Source: Echinometra lucunter
Taxonomy: Eukaryota > Echinodermata > Echinoidea > Camarodonta > Echinometridae
Length of the DNA: 64,000 bases
Reading direction: 5' to 3'
Assembly: GCA_029962745.1 (NCBI GenBank)
Contig: CM057154.1
Coordinates: forward strand, 20,278,857-20,342,856
Numbering within the stretch: position 1 is the stretch's first letter; every line of letters starts with the position of its first letter. A model generated the notes under the pieces. The model was not told the DNA's origin, ran no database searches, and saw only the letters and a program-made list of their open reading frames with translations. The position numbers were made by a program, and so were the translations under genes. Shown in pieces: positions 1 through 10,705 of the stretch.

Positions 1-179
1 CATGGTTTCATCGGTCGCTGGGTACGGTCTCCGTGACCGTACCTTGGTGTGAAAGCGGTATAAGATGCTCTGAATTTCTTTCCTCTTCAAGTTGAACATT
101 CAAAACTGTACATGAGCTTTGACACTGTTCGGTTCTCAGCAGACAAGTTGTCTTTGACTTGAAATAAGTGTGATCAATA

Positions 180-356
180 CAGTGGAAACTCTGTATAAAG
201 AGATCCGATATAACAATATTCCTGATATAACAAGGTAATATTCTGGTCCCATCTCTTTATATTCTGTTGTTTTTTTAACCCTGATATAATGAAATTCCTG
301 CTATAACAAGGTAATTTTGATGGTCCCAGGGACCTCGTTATACTGAGTTGCCACTA
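180..356. mobile_element. Tigger/pogo-like MITE with TA target site
   Basis: A 177-bp element starts CAGTGGAAACTC and ends in the imperfect complement GAGTTGCCACTA. It is flanked by TA at 178-179 and 357-358. The interior repeats short 'gatataac' and 'acaaggtaat' units typical of pogo/Tigger non-autonomous elements. There is no coding capacity. TA duplication and CAGT-type ends are known for Tc1/mariner/pogo; the family assignment is inference. Confidence 0.6.
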
Positions 357-359
357 TAC

Positions 360-2268
360 AAAATCTTTGAATGATGGCAATACTTAACATCCAGCTTTTA
401 GCAGGATCATGCACATGCATCAAAACTCTGAACGATCAAATCTCAACAACGCATTAAGTTCAACCCCCCCGTTTTTTTTCCTGAAATGCATATTGTCTGC
501 ATAAGAAATCTCACAACATCATGTACAATTCAAAACCAGATTTTTTGTTTTGACACACATCCATTTCATTTCTAAATAGGAAATAATAAGATAAGAAAAC
601 AAAGGAAAAAAAAAAGAAATAACTGAATAAGTCATATGATTGTTGCACAATACACTTCACATACTCTACATACCCCACTGAACAAAACTAAAAAGGAAAA
701 AAAAATAAAAGAATAAAGGAATCGGTAAGTATATTAGCTTTCACATAATTCATACAGTATTTGCTCTTGAGCAAAAATTATTTCCTCAAGTAACAAGTTT
801 GACAATAATAAGGCAAGAATTTTTTTTAACAAGAGGATAAAATAAGCCACGGAGCAATAAAAAAAAGTAAGAAGATTAACACTTACATCAAATGTTATAC
901 ATGGGGTGTCATTAGACTTCATTTTGTGTGCTATACAGGTACATGTAGATATCAATCAATCAATATTTCAAGTGAAGTTACACAAATTCAGTCAAAACTT
1001 TATTGGCAGCCTGATAACAAAGATGAGAATGAAAGAATTCAATATTCGTACCTGGTTACGACAGGATCAATACAAAATTTCTAACAAAAAAAAACAACAA
1101 AAAAAGTAAATACATGTACTTGCAAAAACTTCATGTTGATGTATACATAGTTGACATGCTTCAGAATTAACATGTTACTATAATAATAGTCACCTGAAAT
1201 GTCAATTTCAGATTGATAGCATCTAAGTAACTGACCAAGTTTGAACAAATGGGGCATCTCATCAGAACTGTCACTTTTGTGCCATCTGATATCACAAAAC
1301 ACACCTTTCCTGGACTTTAGACCTTGATCACACACGATCAAGATTAACAACAAGTACAGCATGATGCACGTTAATGCAGAGGTGATAAATTGTACTGTGA
1401 TGTAGAGTGACACGACGATCCCTCAGACCATATGGGCTTTGACAATTACAAATAATTTCAATGTCACAAGATGGTGTAAAATGATTTTTCAAGAGAAAAT
1501 CAAATGAAAATAAAGAGGAATGAATAGTCTTCAATCATGTACATGCTATTGCAAAAACAAAACAAAACAAAAATGGCCAATACATCACTAAGAAATTAAG
1601 ACCCATTGCACGGATGAAAGGTTGTAGGCAATTGTGGACTCAGAAAAATAAAAATTAAACCTTCTTTTTTCAATTTCACAAAAGCTGAAAAAATCTATCA
1701 GAATAATCGAATAAACCCTTTTGAAAAATTACAAGCTGCTTGGGTCTACAATTTCGAAGGAAAAAATAAGTACAATTTGGAAGTATTCATAATGCAGCAC
1801 CCTACCAACTTTCAATGTCAAAATGGAATTTAAGAGCAAGGGGGGGGGGAGGGGGACATAGGGCAAATCAGCTTTTCAGGGAATGATGAAATATTCACAA
1901 TAGGCCCTCTCCTCCATCCAAAATCTTACAAGCATTTTCATCTGGTATGAACAACTACATGTACAGGAACTACCAGTATGTCATTTTCTAAGATTGATCA
2001 AAACATTTTATTTTTTGAATTCAATTTCATTTCAGTATACAATGATGCTATGCAGTGACTATAAAGGATAAACCTCTGATATATATTAATTACATCTTTA
2101 ACATCACTTGAAACTGGTTCAAGTATATATATTAAATGGAATGTAAATACATGTATACAGGAATCAAGAATGTTTCATTGTAAGTAGATAATGAAAACCA
2201 TAACCTTAGGAAAAACTGATAATTTTATGAAGTTGATTAAAACAAACAAAATAAAAGAAACCTTTCCA
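360..2268. other. intergenic, no gene recognised
   Basis: AT-rich sequence with short homopolymer runs and a G-run near 1841. Short open frames occur near 734-1534, but none shows a domain, a biased codon pattern or credible splice borders. It lies downstream of the minus-strand VKORC1 gene, so it could include distal 3' flank. Confidence 0.5.
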
Positions 2269-2588
2269 AATGAAACACATAATAATAACAATAATAATCT
2301 GTTTCTTGTATAGCGCATATCACATTATTATCTAACATCTCTATGCGCTTCCGAAGGGCTTTGGATATTATTACCCTGGCTTTAGCCCGGCAGCCTTTTA
2401 CAGCGCACAAGCATTTCAAGGAATTATTCCTGCCAGGTACCCATTTACCTCACCCCTGGGTCGAGTGTGGCAAATGTAATGTAGATTAATGTCTTGCAAA
2501 AGGACATTAGTGCTGCGGCAGGGATTCGAACCCCGTACCTTGTGGTTCAAAGTCTGGAGACTTATCCACTGGACCACAACACCTCTAC
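2269..2588 (-). repeat. tRNA-derived SINE, Gln-like head
   Basis: On the minus strand the 2511-2588 part is tRNA-like. It has a D-arm 'GGTCCAGTGGATAAG', an anticodon-loop-like 'GACTTTGAAC' resembling tRNA-Gln(UUG), and a B box 'GGGGTTCGAATCCC'. A body follows, and then a 3' end with 'gcgctatac' and ATT/GTT triplets (2279-2298). This is the standard layout of a SINE that borrows a LINE tail. A related head sits at 31397. It is not a functional tRNA, because arms are mismatched and it runs into a SINE body. Confidence 0.75.
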
Positions 2589-2589
2589 A

Positions 2590-3767
2590 AGAAAAACATC
2601 TTTCATAATTTTAATACAAAATTTATGTCTAATCTCTAAATTAATGAAACTGCATTCTTCCATATGCAAATTACCTCATTTCTATTCACATTACTGTACT
2701 AAGTCCATGGGGATAAGAGAATGCAGTAGTCCTTGGGTTAACAATAACATTGTTATTTGACACAGTTTGCTGTACCAGATTTGGCACAAAATTTTCCAGT
2801 GATAACATTTTAAAGTAATGCAATAGCCAGCACATTAAGATTTTACATTTGACCTATCTTCAAACTCTCTTAGTTTTCATTTCATAACATGTGCATCTTA
2901 CAGATAACTCTCTTATTAAACTAATGCAGTATGTACATGTACAAGTACGATTTTCATATTAGGAAAAGGTGAACAATTTTTTGATTTATTTTTCAGACTA
3001 AAATTCTGTCTTACTATCATTAAAGAAAAGTATCTTAATAGTTACACTCCTTCATTTGGACAGAATATACATACATGTACTTCTTCACACAGATAAATAA
3101 ATTCAAATTGGTGAAGTGTAATTTACATCTGGAGAGATTAATGTACCCATTGCTCTCATGCATCTGTTCAGGGAATTTAGGAAAATGCTATATATATATA
3201 TATACATGTATGATCCGAATTGTCCAGAAAATCTTTTGATTCTGTCAAATAGAAACTATTAAATCATGATAAGTCGCATTTGATTTAAGTGCCTTTGTCT
3301 AACACAGTGGGTCTATATCTTTATCCTATACAGAGTATTCATTTCAATGCAATTTCAGTTTTCATTGATAATAAATACCTACATACATGTAAACAGTGGG
3401 ATATGGAAAATAAGATTTATTCAGTTAACTTGATATTTAAGTTGTAGTATCCTAAATTGCAATATCTTGACATTATACAGTAAAACCTGCTAGATGCAAT
3501 AGTCAGTTTTTATGTTTGCTACAGTAACTTACACAATACACATTGTCTGAAGAATGAGAACAAATTTCAAAGTTCAAAGTTTTAAACTTTTAAAAGAGTA
3601 GAACTGAGCATTCACCAAACATTTGCAAGAAAAACCTCTCAATACTTTATAATATATTTGGAAACTTTTTATCAAGAATCTTACACATACACATAGATAC
3701 CCAAAAAGGCAAATACCTACAATTGCAAGAAGAAAAAAAAAAAAAAAATTGGAGACAGATTTTGCCA
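2590..3767. other. 3' flank/UTR of VKORC1, no other gene
   Basis: AT-rich sequence downstream of the VKORC1 stop on the minus strand. An AATAAA on the minus strand at 3416-3421 could serve as a poly(A) signal, giving a 3' UTR of about 350 bases; this is a weak inference. A short (TA)n lies near 3189-3204. Confidence 0.4.
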
Positions 3768-4000
3768 TCAATCTGATTTTGTCTTTCTTACATACATGTA
3801 CTTTCTTTCTCTCCTTTCTGAATTCCACCTGATTAAATTGATGAAAAAGAGGGCGCCATTTACCACGTATGTTGATATACAGACAAGGCAAGCATCCTCC
3901 AAAACGAACATGAGGATATACGCAAGGTAGACGCATCCCGCAACAGATAATAACGACGTGAGGAAGAGGAGAATTGAAGCCCAGTAACCAAACACCATAG
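3768..4000 (-). CDS. VKORC1: VKORC1 coding exon 3, with CLVC active site
   Basis: Preceded by acceptor 'cccactacag' on the minus strand. Encodes residues 96-172 and the stop: third and fourth membrane helices, the redox motif C133-L-V-C136, then a charged tail '[19 protein letters not shown]'. An open frame continues upstream into the intron but is not conserved there. Confidence 0.92.
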
Positions 4001-7000
4001 CTGTAGTGGGATGAAAATACAAAAATATCATGATAATCATTTAATTGAGTTCTTGCAGGGAAAAGACAAAAATCTACTCATATGCCAAATAAGGACAAAT
4101 TCAAATCTATGAACATAGGAGGGTTTACACAAATGTGCCAGATGAAACTGCCCATACATATACAACAAAAAATATAATCTTTATGAGAGAAACATACCCA
4201 GTTTCTATTTTCTTTGAATAACTTGTTATTTCTTCATTTCTTCTCTAAAGATTTCTTTTCATGATATCTGTATTCTTTTCAGTACATAACTCACCACCAG
4301 TCTAGCGTGAAACTTACAATGCAACAATGAAAAGCAATCAAGCAATACTTGGTAATGAATAATTTCAAATGATCTTTTTCCTTTTGTGTACAGAAGACAT
4401 CATACAAAGTGCATTCATTACTAGCACTGCTGCTATTTCAATCACAGCATTAAGCAATGTTCAGCCAGATCATATTACCAATTTCTGTAATTAAAAGCAG
4501 GAATGCCTGAAATGAATTTTATTCTAGAATGGTTAAGGCAAATGCTAAGCACTGTCCATTTCAAACTCATTATTTTGAAACGACTACCAATAAAATGTTT
4601 TCTTTTTCTTTCAAAGGTTTCATATTTTGTTTATTTTTATCATTTCCGCTAGAAAAGAAAAATCTACAGGGTAGTTTTTTCCTACATGTAGTTACAAAGG
4701 TCAAAATTAACAGAATGCACAAATCACACCACTTTGTCAAATCAGCTTTTTATGAACTCTTAACTGAAAGAGAAGCGAACAGCTCAAGGTCAAAGATTAA
4801 TGACTAATTGATAAAAAGAAATCTGATAACATACATGTACAGGACTCGTCTAATATAATTGCTGATGACATCACATACGATATTCACAAGAATTCAAACA
4901 TGTACCCTTGGAGCAGATACAAGAGCACTTTATCATTATCAAGATGTCATGTGACCTCCTCAAAAAAATATGCTGAATTGTAGTACATGTAGATTTAGCC
5001 TCCTCTTGGAAGGTGCTAAATCAAAGTGTACCAATCACCAAAACTCATTTTACATTGTACATTAGGGATTCAATATCGTTATACCATGAACTTTTAATAT
5101 TACTTCTATAAAGAGATGTTGTGAGTTCAAAATACTGTCAATTAGGATAAAAGTAACTAGTAACTTAGTCTACTAAATGTACACGCACGTCCACTTGGGT
5201 GGTTTATTTTCAAATATTCTTTATTGTCCTCAAACTCCTTAACCTCTAGAATGCCAGCTAAAGTTTTCTGGGGATTATTGCAAACATACATGTACTCGCT
5301 CTACACAAATTATTTTTTTCGGTGACTGGTACACCTTAAAGGGAAAGTCTACCCCAGAAGTTTCACTGTTTCAATAAAAGGAGATAAATTTGAACAGCAT
5401 TTTAAAAAAGAAATGAGCAAAATCTTCTCACACCATAGTCAAAGTATATTATGTAAAAAGCAATTCTTCTGAACATACATTGACTATGGGGGTTAGAAAA
5501 TGTGTAACTTCCAAGAAAATTGAGAAAATGTGAAATTTCAGGTACAAAGTGAATGGAGAGCTGCTCGCATATGATGTCATCAGTGTTGCCAATTTGCAGA
5601 GCCAAGAGTACTTTACTAGAAAATGTAAATGAGTGTAATTTTCTTATTCTTTGTCCGATTTTGCTCATTTCATTTTTAAAATGCTGTTCAAATTTAACTC
5701 CTTTTATTGAAACAGTGAAACGTCTGGGGTGGACCTTGCCTTTAAGACCCTTTATTTTTGCAGGAAACTTCTGCAGAAGTCTAGTAAATTTAAACCCTCT
5801 TTTTTAAGGGGATGATTTAGGACACTTTTCAGCAACTTACCCAATTTTTACCAACTTACCCAATGCAATTTGAAGACAATAGAAGATTATTCCATAAACT
5901 GAGTTGGGCTGATTTAGAACATTATCCTCTCCTACAATAGGTCCAATAAGTCCAAAGCCCTTGCCATACCTGAATAATGGAAGATACAGCAAAAATCAAA
6001 ACAAATAAACTGAAAAAAGGTCTTTCTCAATTATTTCTGAAACTGATATGAAAGACTTGTTTCCCATGTCCCACAATGAAGGCATGGATAAAAAACAAAC
6101 AAACATACAAAACAATACAAACAAACATACAAAACAATCGAAACAAACATACAAAACAATCGAAACAAACATACAAAACAATCGAAACAACAATATCAAG
6201 AATGTAAAACATTCCATACTCCTATTCAACTCTCTACTGCCTCCAGTTGGTAATCTCTTTTCCATTCTTTGAAGCTTTAATTGTATGCCGATAAGGCGAT
6301 ATCATCTCAGAACACAAGAATAAGAATTCAGAAAATGGATATTGTGGTCCATCAATGTAAGTAATTTGTATTCATGTACCAGTAATCGACAACAACTTCT
6401 CCTTCTCCTTCTTTTTTCTTCTTCTTGCTGTCCCTTCACCTATTCTTTCTTCTTTCTCCTTCAATTCCGTGTCTTCATAAACTGATAATAAACAACTCCT
6501 CGTTCTTTTTTTGCCCCTCCTCCTCCTTTCTTTCTTCTTCTTAATCTTTCTGTTCCTTCATCTATTTTTTCTTCCTTCTCTCTTCTTCTTCCTCCTCCTC
6601 ATATGAATTCTATCAAGGTACATACATGTACATGTACCAGTATCTCTCTTGTCATCTGCCTCCCAAATTCTTCCACTAAAATTACCAAAAGTGTGTTAAA
6701 ACTGAAAAGTACATTGTTTGATTTTATCAAACACTAATATTTATTCATTCCATTTCAAATCTAATTCATATTTCACGTGAAGTTCATTCAATTCAATTCA
6801 AAACTTATTCATTCAATTCAAAACTAATTCATTCAAACTAAATTCACTCAATTTCAATTCAATTCAAAACTAATCTCTCTTCTTCTACTTGGGCTTCAAA
6901 TTCTGTGTCTAAAAATCATAAACTTTCACCTTTAAAACAGGGAGGCCTCTAAGAAAATACTGCGATTTCAACGGAACAAAAGTACAACAATTTTAAAGGG

Positions 7001-7269
7001 TAATTTTCAAAAATTCCCTATCAGAAAAACCCAATAGATTGTGTTCTCAATTTTTAAACATAGAAACCTATGTATGGGACCGAAGCAACTTACTTTGAAG
7101 TGAACACCTTTGAACAACTGATGCTTCCGCTTAAATCACACATCGCCTTGAAGTCTGGGTTGTGTTCTTTACTGAGCTCGACGTAAAGTGCATAAAAAGA
7201 CAAAATTATTCCTACTATACAAAATATTGTCCGTAAAGTAGGAAAATCTGTGCGAACAAGCGTCACCAT
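3768..7269 (-). CDS. VKORC1: vitamin K epoxide reductase, three exons (VKORC1 family)
   Basis: The coding exons are 7269-7094, 5969-5860 and 4000-3768 (176 + 110 + 233 nt), joining to 172 residues. ER-membrane VKOR enzymes reduce vitamin K epoxide and quinone for gamma-carboxylation. Residues matching the family are the loop cysteines C44 and C52 in '[14 protein letters not shown]', the '[13 protein letters not shown]' loop, 'LNQPNSVYG', and the active-site CLVC at 133-136 followed by 'ISTYVVN', which keeps the tyrosine near the human warfarin-site TYA. Four membrane segments fit roughly 12-31, 82-101, 103-126 and 129-150. The start is the first ATG after an in-frame TGA 18 nt upstream. Both introns have GT/AG ends, and phases and exon-2 length match my recollection of vertebrate genes. 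It could be the VKORC1 or VKORC1L1 orthologue; one ancestral copy is likely in invertebrates. The basic C-terminus is longer than in human VKORC1. Confidence 0.93.
5028..5337. mobile_element. possible hairpin MITE in VKORC1 intron 2
   Basis: 'AAGTGTACCAATCACC' near 5028 is matched in inverse by 'GGTGACTGGTACACCTT' ending about 5337. This suggests a roughly 310-bp non-autonomous element directly abutting the next MITE. No clear target duplication was seen, so the call is tentative. Confidence 0.4.
5340..5741. mobile_element. TTAA-type MITE (AGGG..AAGTC family), partly deleted
   Basis: Ends AGGGAAAGTCTACCCCAG and CTGGGGTGGACCTTGCCT, flanked by TTAA at 5336-5339 and 5742-5745. TTAA duplication is diagnostic of piggyBac-like transposition. 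The body shares 'tgacatcatatgcgagcag', 'ttggcaacactgatg' and 'gagcaaaat' blocks (some inverted) with copies at 12567 and 40538, but part of one hairpin arm is missing. It lies in VKORC1 intron 2, about 120 bp from exon 2. No coding capacity. Confidence 0.85.
5860..5969 (-). CDS. VKORC1: VKORC1 coding exon 2
   Basis: A 110-nt exon preceded by the minus-strand acceptor 'ttattcag' and ending at donor 'TTGG|GTAAGT'. It completes K59 and encodes '[16 protein letters not shown]' through 'FYCLQIAL'. A second near-identical donor lies 19 nt downstream; its use would shift the frame. Confidence 0.9.
6094..6192. repeat. 22-bp minisatellite in VKORC1 intron 1
   Basis: About four to five copies of a unit like 'acaaacatacaaaacaatcg' with near-perfect identity at the 3' side. 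The open frames here, rich in C/F/V on the minus strand, are repeat artefacts. Confidence 0.85.
6390..6605. repeat. pyrimidine-rich (CTT/CTC) tract in intron 1
   Basis: About 200 bp of C/T-biased sequence, including 'cttctccttctccttc' and 'cttcttcttcctcctcctc'. Next to it (6780-6875) is an ATTCA-rich degenerate repeat. No coding signal. Confidence 0.75.
7094..7269 (-). CDS. VKORC1: VKORC1 coding exon 1
   Basis: Encodes residues 1-58 plus two bases of codon 59, beginning [10 protein letters not shown]. It contains the first membrane segment (about 12-31) and loop cysteines C44 and C52. The minus-strand donor is 'TCAAA|GTAAGT' with GT at 7093-7092. An in-frame TGA 18 nt before the ATG fixes the start. 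Confidence 0.9.
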
Positions 7270-7648
7270 GATTGAAATTTTGGTTCACCACAACGAGCCA
7301 CGTAAATGCTAGATTTAAGGAGCTAATACTTGTAGAGAGTTTTGACTCCATGGTCTTACCGTAGTAGGCTCAGATTGCGTGGATTATTATGTGCATTTTG
7401 TAGGAAAATGGCTCTTTCTTCTTCCTTTTTTTCCTTCGGAACCAAATATTCATTAAGCACAAGCAAATGGCAAAACAACATGAATCAAGAGAAAATCAAG
7501 CAAAATTACAAAAAACTTGCATCTCCATAGGTGATCATTTGAAATATTTATGTCTCCTTTTTCATGATACACTGGTCTTCATTTTATATCAATCCACCAT
7601 TTTAACGAGAAAAGGATATTAGATCCTTGATTGTCAAGATGTATTCAG

Positions 7649-7807
7649 GGGCCACAGAGCAGGGGATGGGGGGGGGGGGGGGGGGGCTGCAGCCCCCCAC
7701 TCTTTTGAGTAGACATGTTGTCCTCTATATAATAATTATGCTTGTTTGCATGCTCTACCCCCCCCCCCCCCCCCCCCACTTTCAAAAACGCTCCGGGGCT
7801 CCTGGTA
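7649..7807. mobile_element. possible G-tract MITE (hAT-like ends)
   Basis: 'CAGGGGCCACAGAGC' is inversely similar to 'GCTCCGGGGCTCCTG'. Inside the ends lie a G-run of about 20 (7668-7686) and a C-run of about 28 (7750-7778), forming a large hairpin around 'GGGGGGCTGCAGCCCCCC'. No clean target duplication was found. Confidence 0.4.
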
Positions 7808-7904
7808 CTGTAACTATACCAACGCTGATAATGGTCAATGACACATGCTTCAGTGACAATTGATCAAGGTCAACCTTATAATACTGAACTTTAACCCTGG
7901 GTGA

Positions 7905-7982
7905 AACACTATTCCAAACCCTAATCCTAACCCTAAACCTGACCTAAATGACTACACCCTACTGCAACCCTGACCCTAACCA
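7905..7982. repeat. degenerate telomere-like CCCTAA repeats
   Basis: About twelve loosely spaced variants of CCCTAA/CCTGACC, including 'ccctaatcctaaccctaaa' and 'accctgaccctaacc'. The metazoan telomere repeat is TTAGGG; here it is interstitial and decayed. Confidence 0.6.
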
Positions 7983-8061
7983 TGATTATTTGACAAATTA
8001 AAGTCTGGAGCAATGTCGCCAGAGCTGCCATTGATATTCACATTCTACCTTTAAAAAAAAA

Positions 8062-8398
8062 GCAAGGGAAGGTACAGATAATCTAAAAACAGAATTTATC
8101 ATTTATGTTAATGAGATGGGGAGGCCCATGATTCTTGATTAGCAAATCTAAAAAGAAAAATAAATTCTGAAAACAGTTTTTATCATTCATATTATGAGAT
8201 GATGAGGTACGTGATTCTAAGCAAATCTAAAAAGAAGAAAATTATGGGAAAAGTTTTACCATTAATGTTAATGACATGGAGAGATACATCATGATTCTCA
8301 GCAAATCTAAAAAGAAAAATAAATTCTGAAAACAGTTTTTACCATTTATGTAAATGAGATGGAGAGGTACATCATGATTCTTATAGCAAATCATAAGA
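8062..8398. repeat. about 80-bp minisatellite, four copies
   Basis: The anchor 'gcaaatctaaaaagaa' recurs at about 8142, 8221, 8301 and (decayed) 8385, with 'atgttaatgagatgg' and 'acatcatgattct' between. Period is 79-84 bp. Noncoding. Confidence 0.8.
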
Positions 8399-8455
8399 AC
8401 TAGCAACAATAATGATTAAATGGGGGGGGGGGGGCTGAAACTAAATATGGCATAT

Positions 8456-8617
8456 CTGGGTACCGTTGCATAAAATTTGCTATTATAGTAACTTTGCCAT
8501 CAATGGTAACTTTCATGGAATACTGGATTTTGATTGGCTGTTGAGCAAAGTTACCATGGAAGTTACCATTGATGGCAAAGTTACTATAATAGCAAGTCTT
8601 TATGCAACGGCACCCTG
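8456..8617. mobile_element. hairpin MITE (GTGCCGTTGCATAAA family)
   Basis: The 162-bp element is an almost perfect inverted repeat. Each arm reads from 'GGTRCCGTTGCATAAA' through 'TTTGCCATCAATGGTAACTT'. The short centre holds 'GATTTTGATTGGCTGTTGAG'. The same family occurs at 18232-18861, where it has been interrupted. It is noncoding and its RNA would fold into a long hairpin. Confidence 0.85.
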
Positions 8618-9120
8618 AAGTAAAATCAAAGCAAGAACTGAACAGACAACAACTGTGACACTGGCGTAAATCCACTTTGAGAAGGGGAGGGGGATGATCG
8701 ACTTTTTTGCCGATTTTTTTGCTGTCGAACTCACACTTAAGTATAAAGACACGCCCTTACCCACCTGCACAGACCCCCTTACACACATTTCAATTTTTAT
8801 CTTGCGAGCGAGCGAGCCAAAAATAACCACTTTTCCGGTTTTCAATCGCATTTTCAAATAGAAATTCTAAAATATGATGGTTGTTTACAACAGATTATTA
8901 AAAATTATATTTAAAAATTAATTCAAATATCATTTCTTCCTTAAAAAGTGTGGGGGGATATATCCCCCATCCCCCCTCCGGGATTTACGCCAATGAACTG
9001 TGATGTGACCTGCCCGCCCCCAAACGCCCAAATTGTGTACTCACCCCTCGCCCATTATCACAAATCTTAGACCAAAAGAGGTACCTGAGAAATGTGATAA
9101 CCCTTTGTTTGCATTTGTTT

Positions 9121-9236
9121 CTTTTTCCTTTTCTTTTTCCTTACTCTTTAAAGAAATTTGTCAAATACAAAAAGTCCACCCTAAGAAGATAAGATCCTTC
9201 TCCCTCCCCTCTCTCTCTTTCTCTCTCTCTTTGGGT
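9121..9236. repeat. CT-rich microsatellite tract
   Basis: 'tttctttttccttttctttt' followed by a CTCTCTCTTTCTCTCTCT run. The short open frame across it is low complexity. Confidence 0.7.
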
Positions 9237-9388
9237 TATAAGACTTGTACTTTCCACATAGAACTACCCATGACTTTTGAATTAACTAGGTTTTACATAC
9301 TCATATTTGAGATGAAAGCTTGAATGATAAAGATTGTTATTATTATCATTTGACTATACATTTTGTAATTACATTTTGAAATACATGT

Positions 9389-9711
9389 AATAATAATAAT
9401 AATAAGCATAAATTTATATAGCGCAATTACTATACAGATATATATACAGCTGCGCTGATTCAGAGCTCCTTTTTACTTGATTTTGCAAAATGTATTAAGT
9501 TAACTGAACAAATATGACTTCAACTTAATATGACTTCAACATGTAGGGATGGAGAGCTTCGTACTGCAATTGGCAAGCTTGGCAAGCTATTCCATAGTTT
9601 TGGAGCAGCAATGGCAAATGCATGGTCATCAAGAGTGATTTTAGTTTTACTATGGGGAATTTGTAGGCCTAGTACTGTACCAAAATTTTTGCTCGCTTGA
9701 TCAGTTGGCAA
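9389..9711 (-). pseudogene. CR1-like LINE 3' end, broken
   Basis: The minus-strand frame contains 'DDHAFAIAAPKLWNSLP' and 'AVRSSPSLHVEV', the conserved tail found after the reverse transcriptase domain of CR1/Rex-type LINEs. It then breaks, losing the usual LKTHLF end. The 3' region has 'gcgctatataaatttatg' and (TTA)n, the typical 3' end. Only a dead, 5'-truncated fragment remains. Confidence 0.8.
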
Positions 9712-10129
9712 AGCCTTTGCTATTTAACATAAAATTTAATATTGGGATCATTGATCCTTGGTCATGAGGCTTCACCCCCACCCTCCCATTAAATTCTGCC
9801 CAGATATAATTGTGTTCTTCCTCCCCCTCTCCCCTCTCCACCCCTGTCACTTTTCTAATTGAAACGTGAAAGATTAAAGGCATGAATGAATGAAATGTAA
9901 GATGACTTTCATATATATGCAGCTAGTGTCATGTTAATTATGAATTCAAATCACAGGAAAAGTATAGAGAAGGAATTTTACAAGAACACGGGAAATTCTG
10001 CATTTAAAAAAAAAAAATCCATCCATTGCATAGTTTTGACATTTTCAAATCTTGAGTTGCCAAAGGCATGTAAAAATTAAAAATACTTGAGGTACTACTC
10101 CAATAATGCGTGCTTAGTGACTCAATTAA

Positions 10130-10705
10130 TCTATCTTTGCAGCTATAAGCCCTCTGAGTGTTCGCTCCAAAGATCTTTAGGCACCGTACCAAAGTACCCA
10201 CGCCACGCAGACCATGCCACCGGGGGTTCAGGAGCAGTACAGTCGAGTCCGCCGCTGCTCGGCCGGCCGGATCGGAAAGTCCAGTTTGCGTACCGTATGT
10301 GTACCGTTCGTGCGTTGCATACATGCCTTTGATCTTGATCGTTTGCGAAGTGCTAGTGTTGATGAATCTTCTGAAACGACGACCGACACTGCAAAAGTTA
10401 ATGCGTTTTTATTTGCAATCTCCTCAATGTCATGCTCTTAAGTTTGACAGTTTTATTATCAAGCGAAATATACTGGATGATTCCGCAGTCTCGCTGCTAT
10501 TTCTTTTGAAAGAAAAGAAATAAACCCATCTTTCTTTCATTCTTACATGCTGCAAAAAGAGGAGGCGTTTGCAATCGTGTCACCTCCCCGGGCTGACCGG
10601 CAGCGGAGAAGATGTAGCCCTACTCCACCATCTCTTCCACTGGACTCTGCAGATACTTCGTTTTCATCATTGATGTTCCCTCAAGTACAAGTTACATTGA
10701 AGTGG
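10130..10705. other. GC-rich, CpG-containing segment; possible promoter/first exon
   Basis: Base composition rises sharply against AT-rich surroundings, with 'cgctgctcggccggccgg' near 10253 and another GC-rich patch at 10560-10640. Frames open on the plus strand (for example 10214-10441) match no family I recognise. A 'GAAGTG|GTAAAT' at about 10704 could be a donor. It may be a promoter or 5' exon of a plus-strand transcript, conceivably the distant vWA gene. This is speculation. Confidence 0.3.

Noticed and set aside
5402..5807. 88- and 84-codon frames, plus the similar one at 12775-13059
   Set aside because: They lie in the TTAA MITE and are shared between copies because the element is repeated, not because it codes.
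6094..6192. CRISPR-like short repeats
   Set aside because: Units are directly adjacent with no unique spacers, in an intron of an animal gene; it is a minisatellite. The same reasoning applies to 25950-27145.
7342..7530. Divergent gene starting opposite VKORC1
   Set aside because: A 62-codon frame with no recognised motif; the only donor-like site follows an in-frame stop. A bidirectional promoter remains possible but unsupported.
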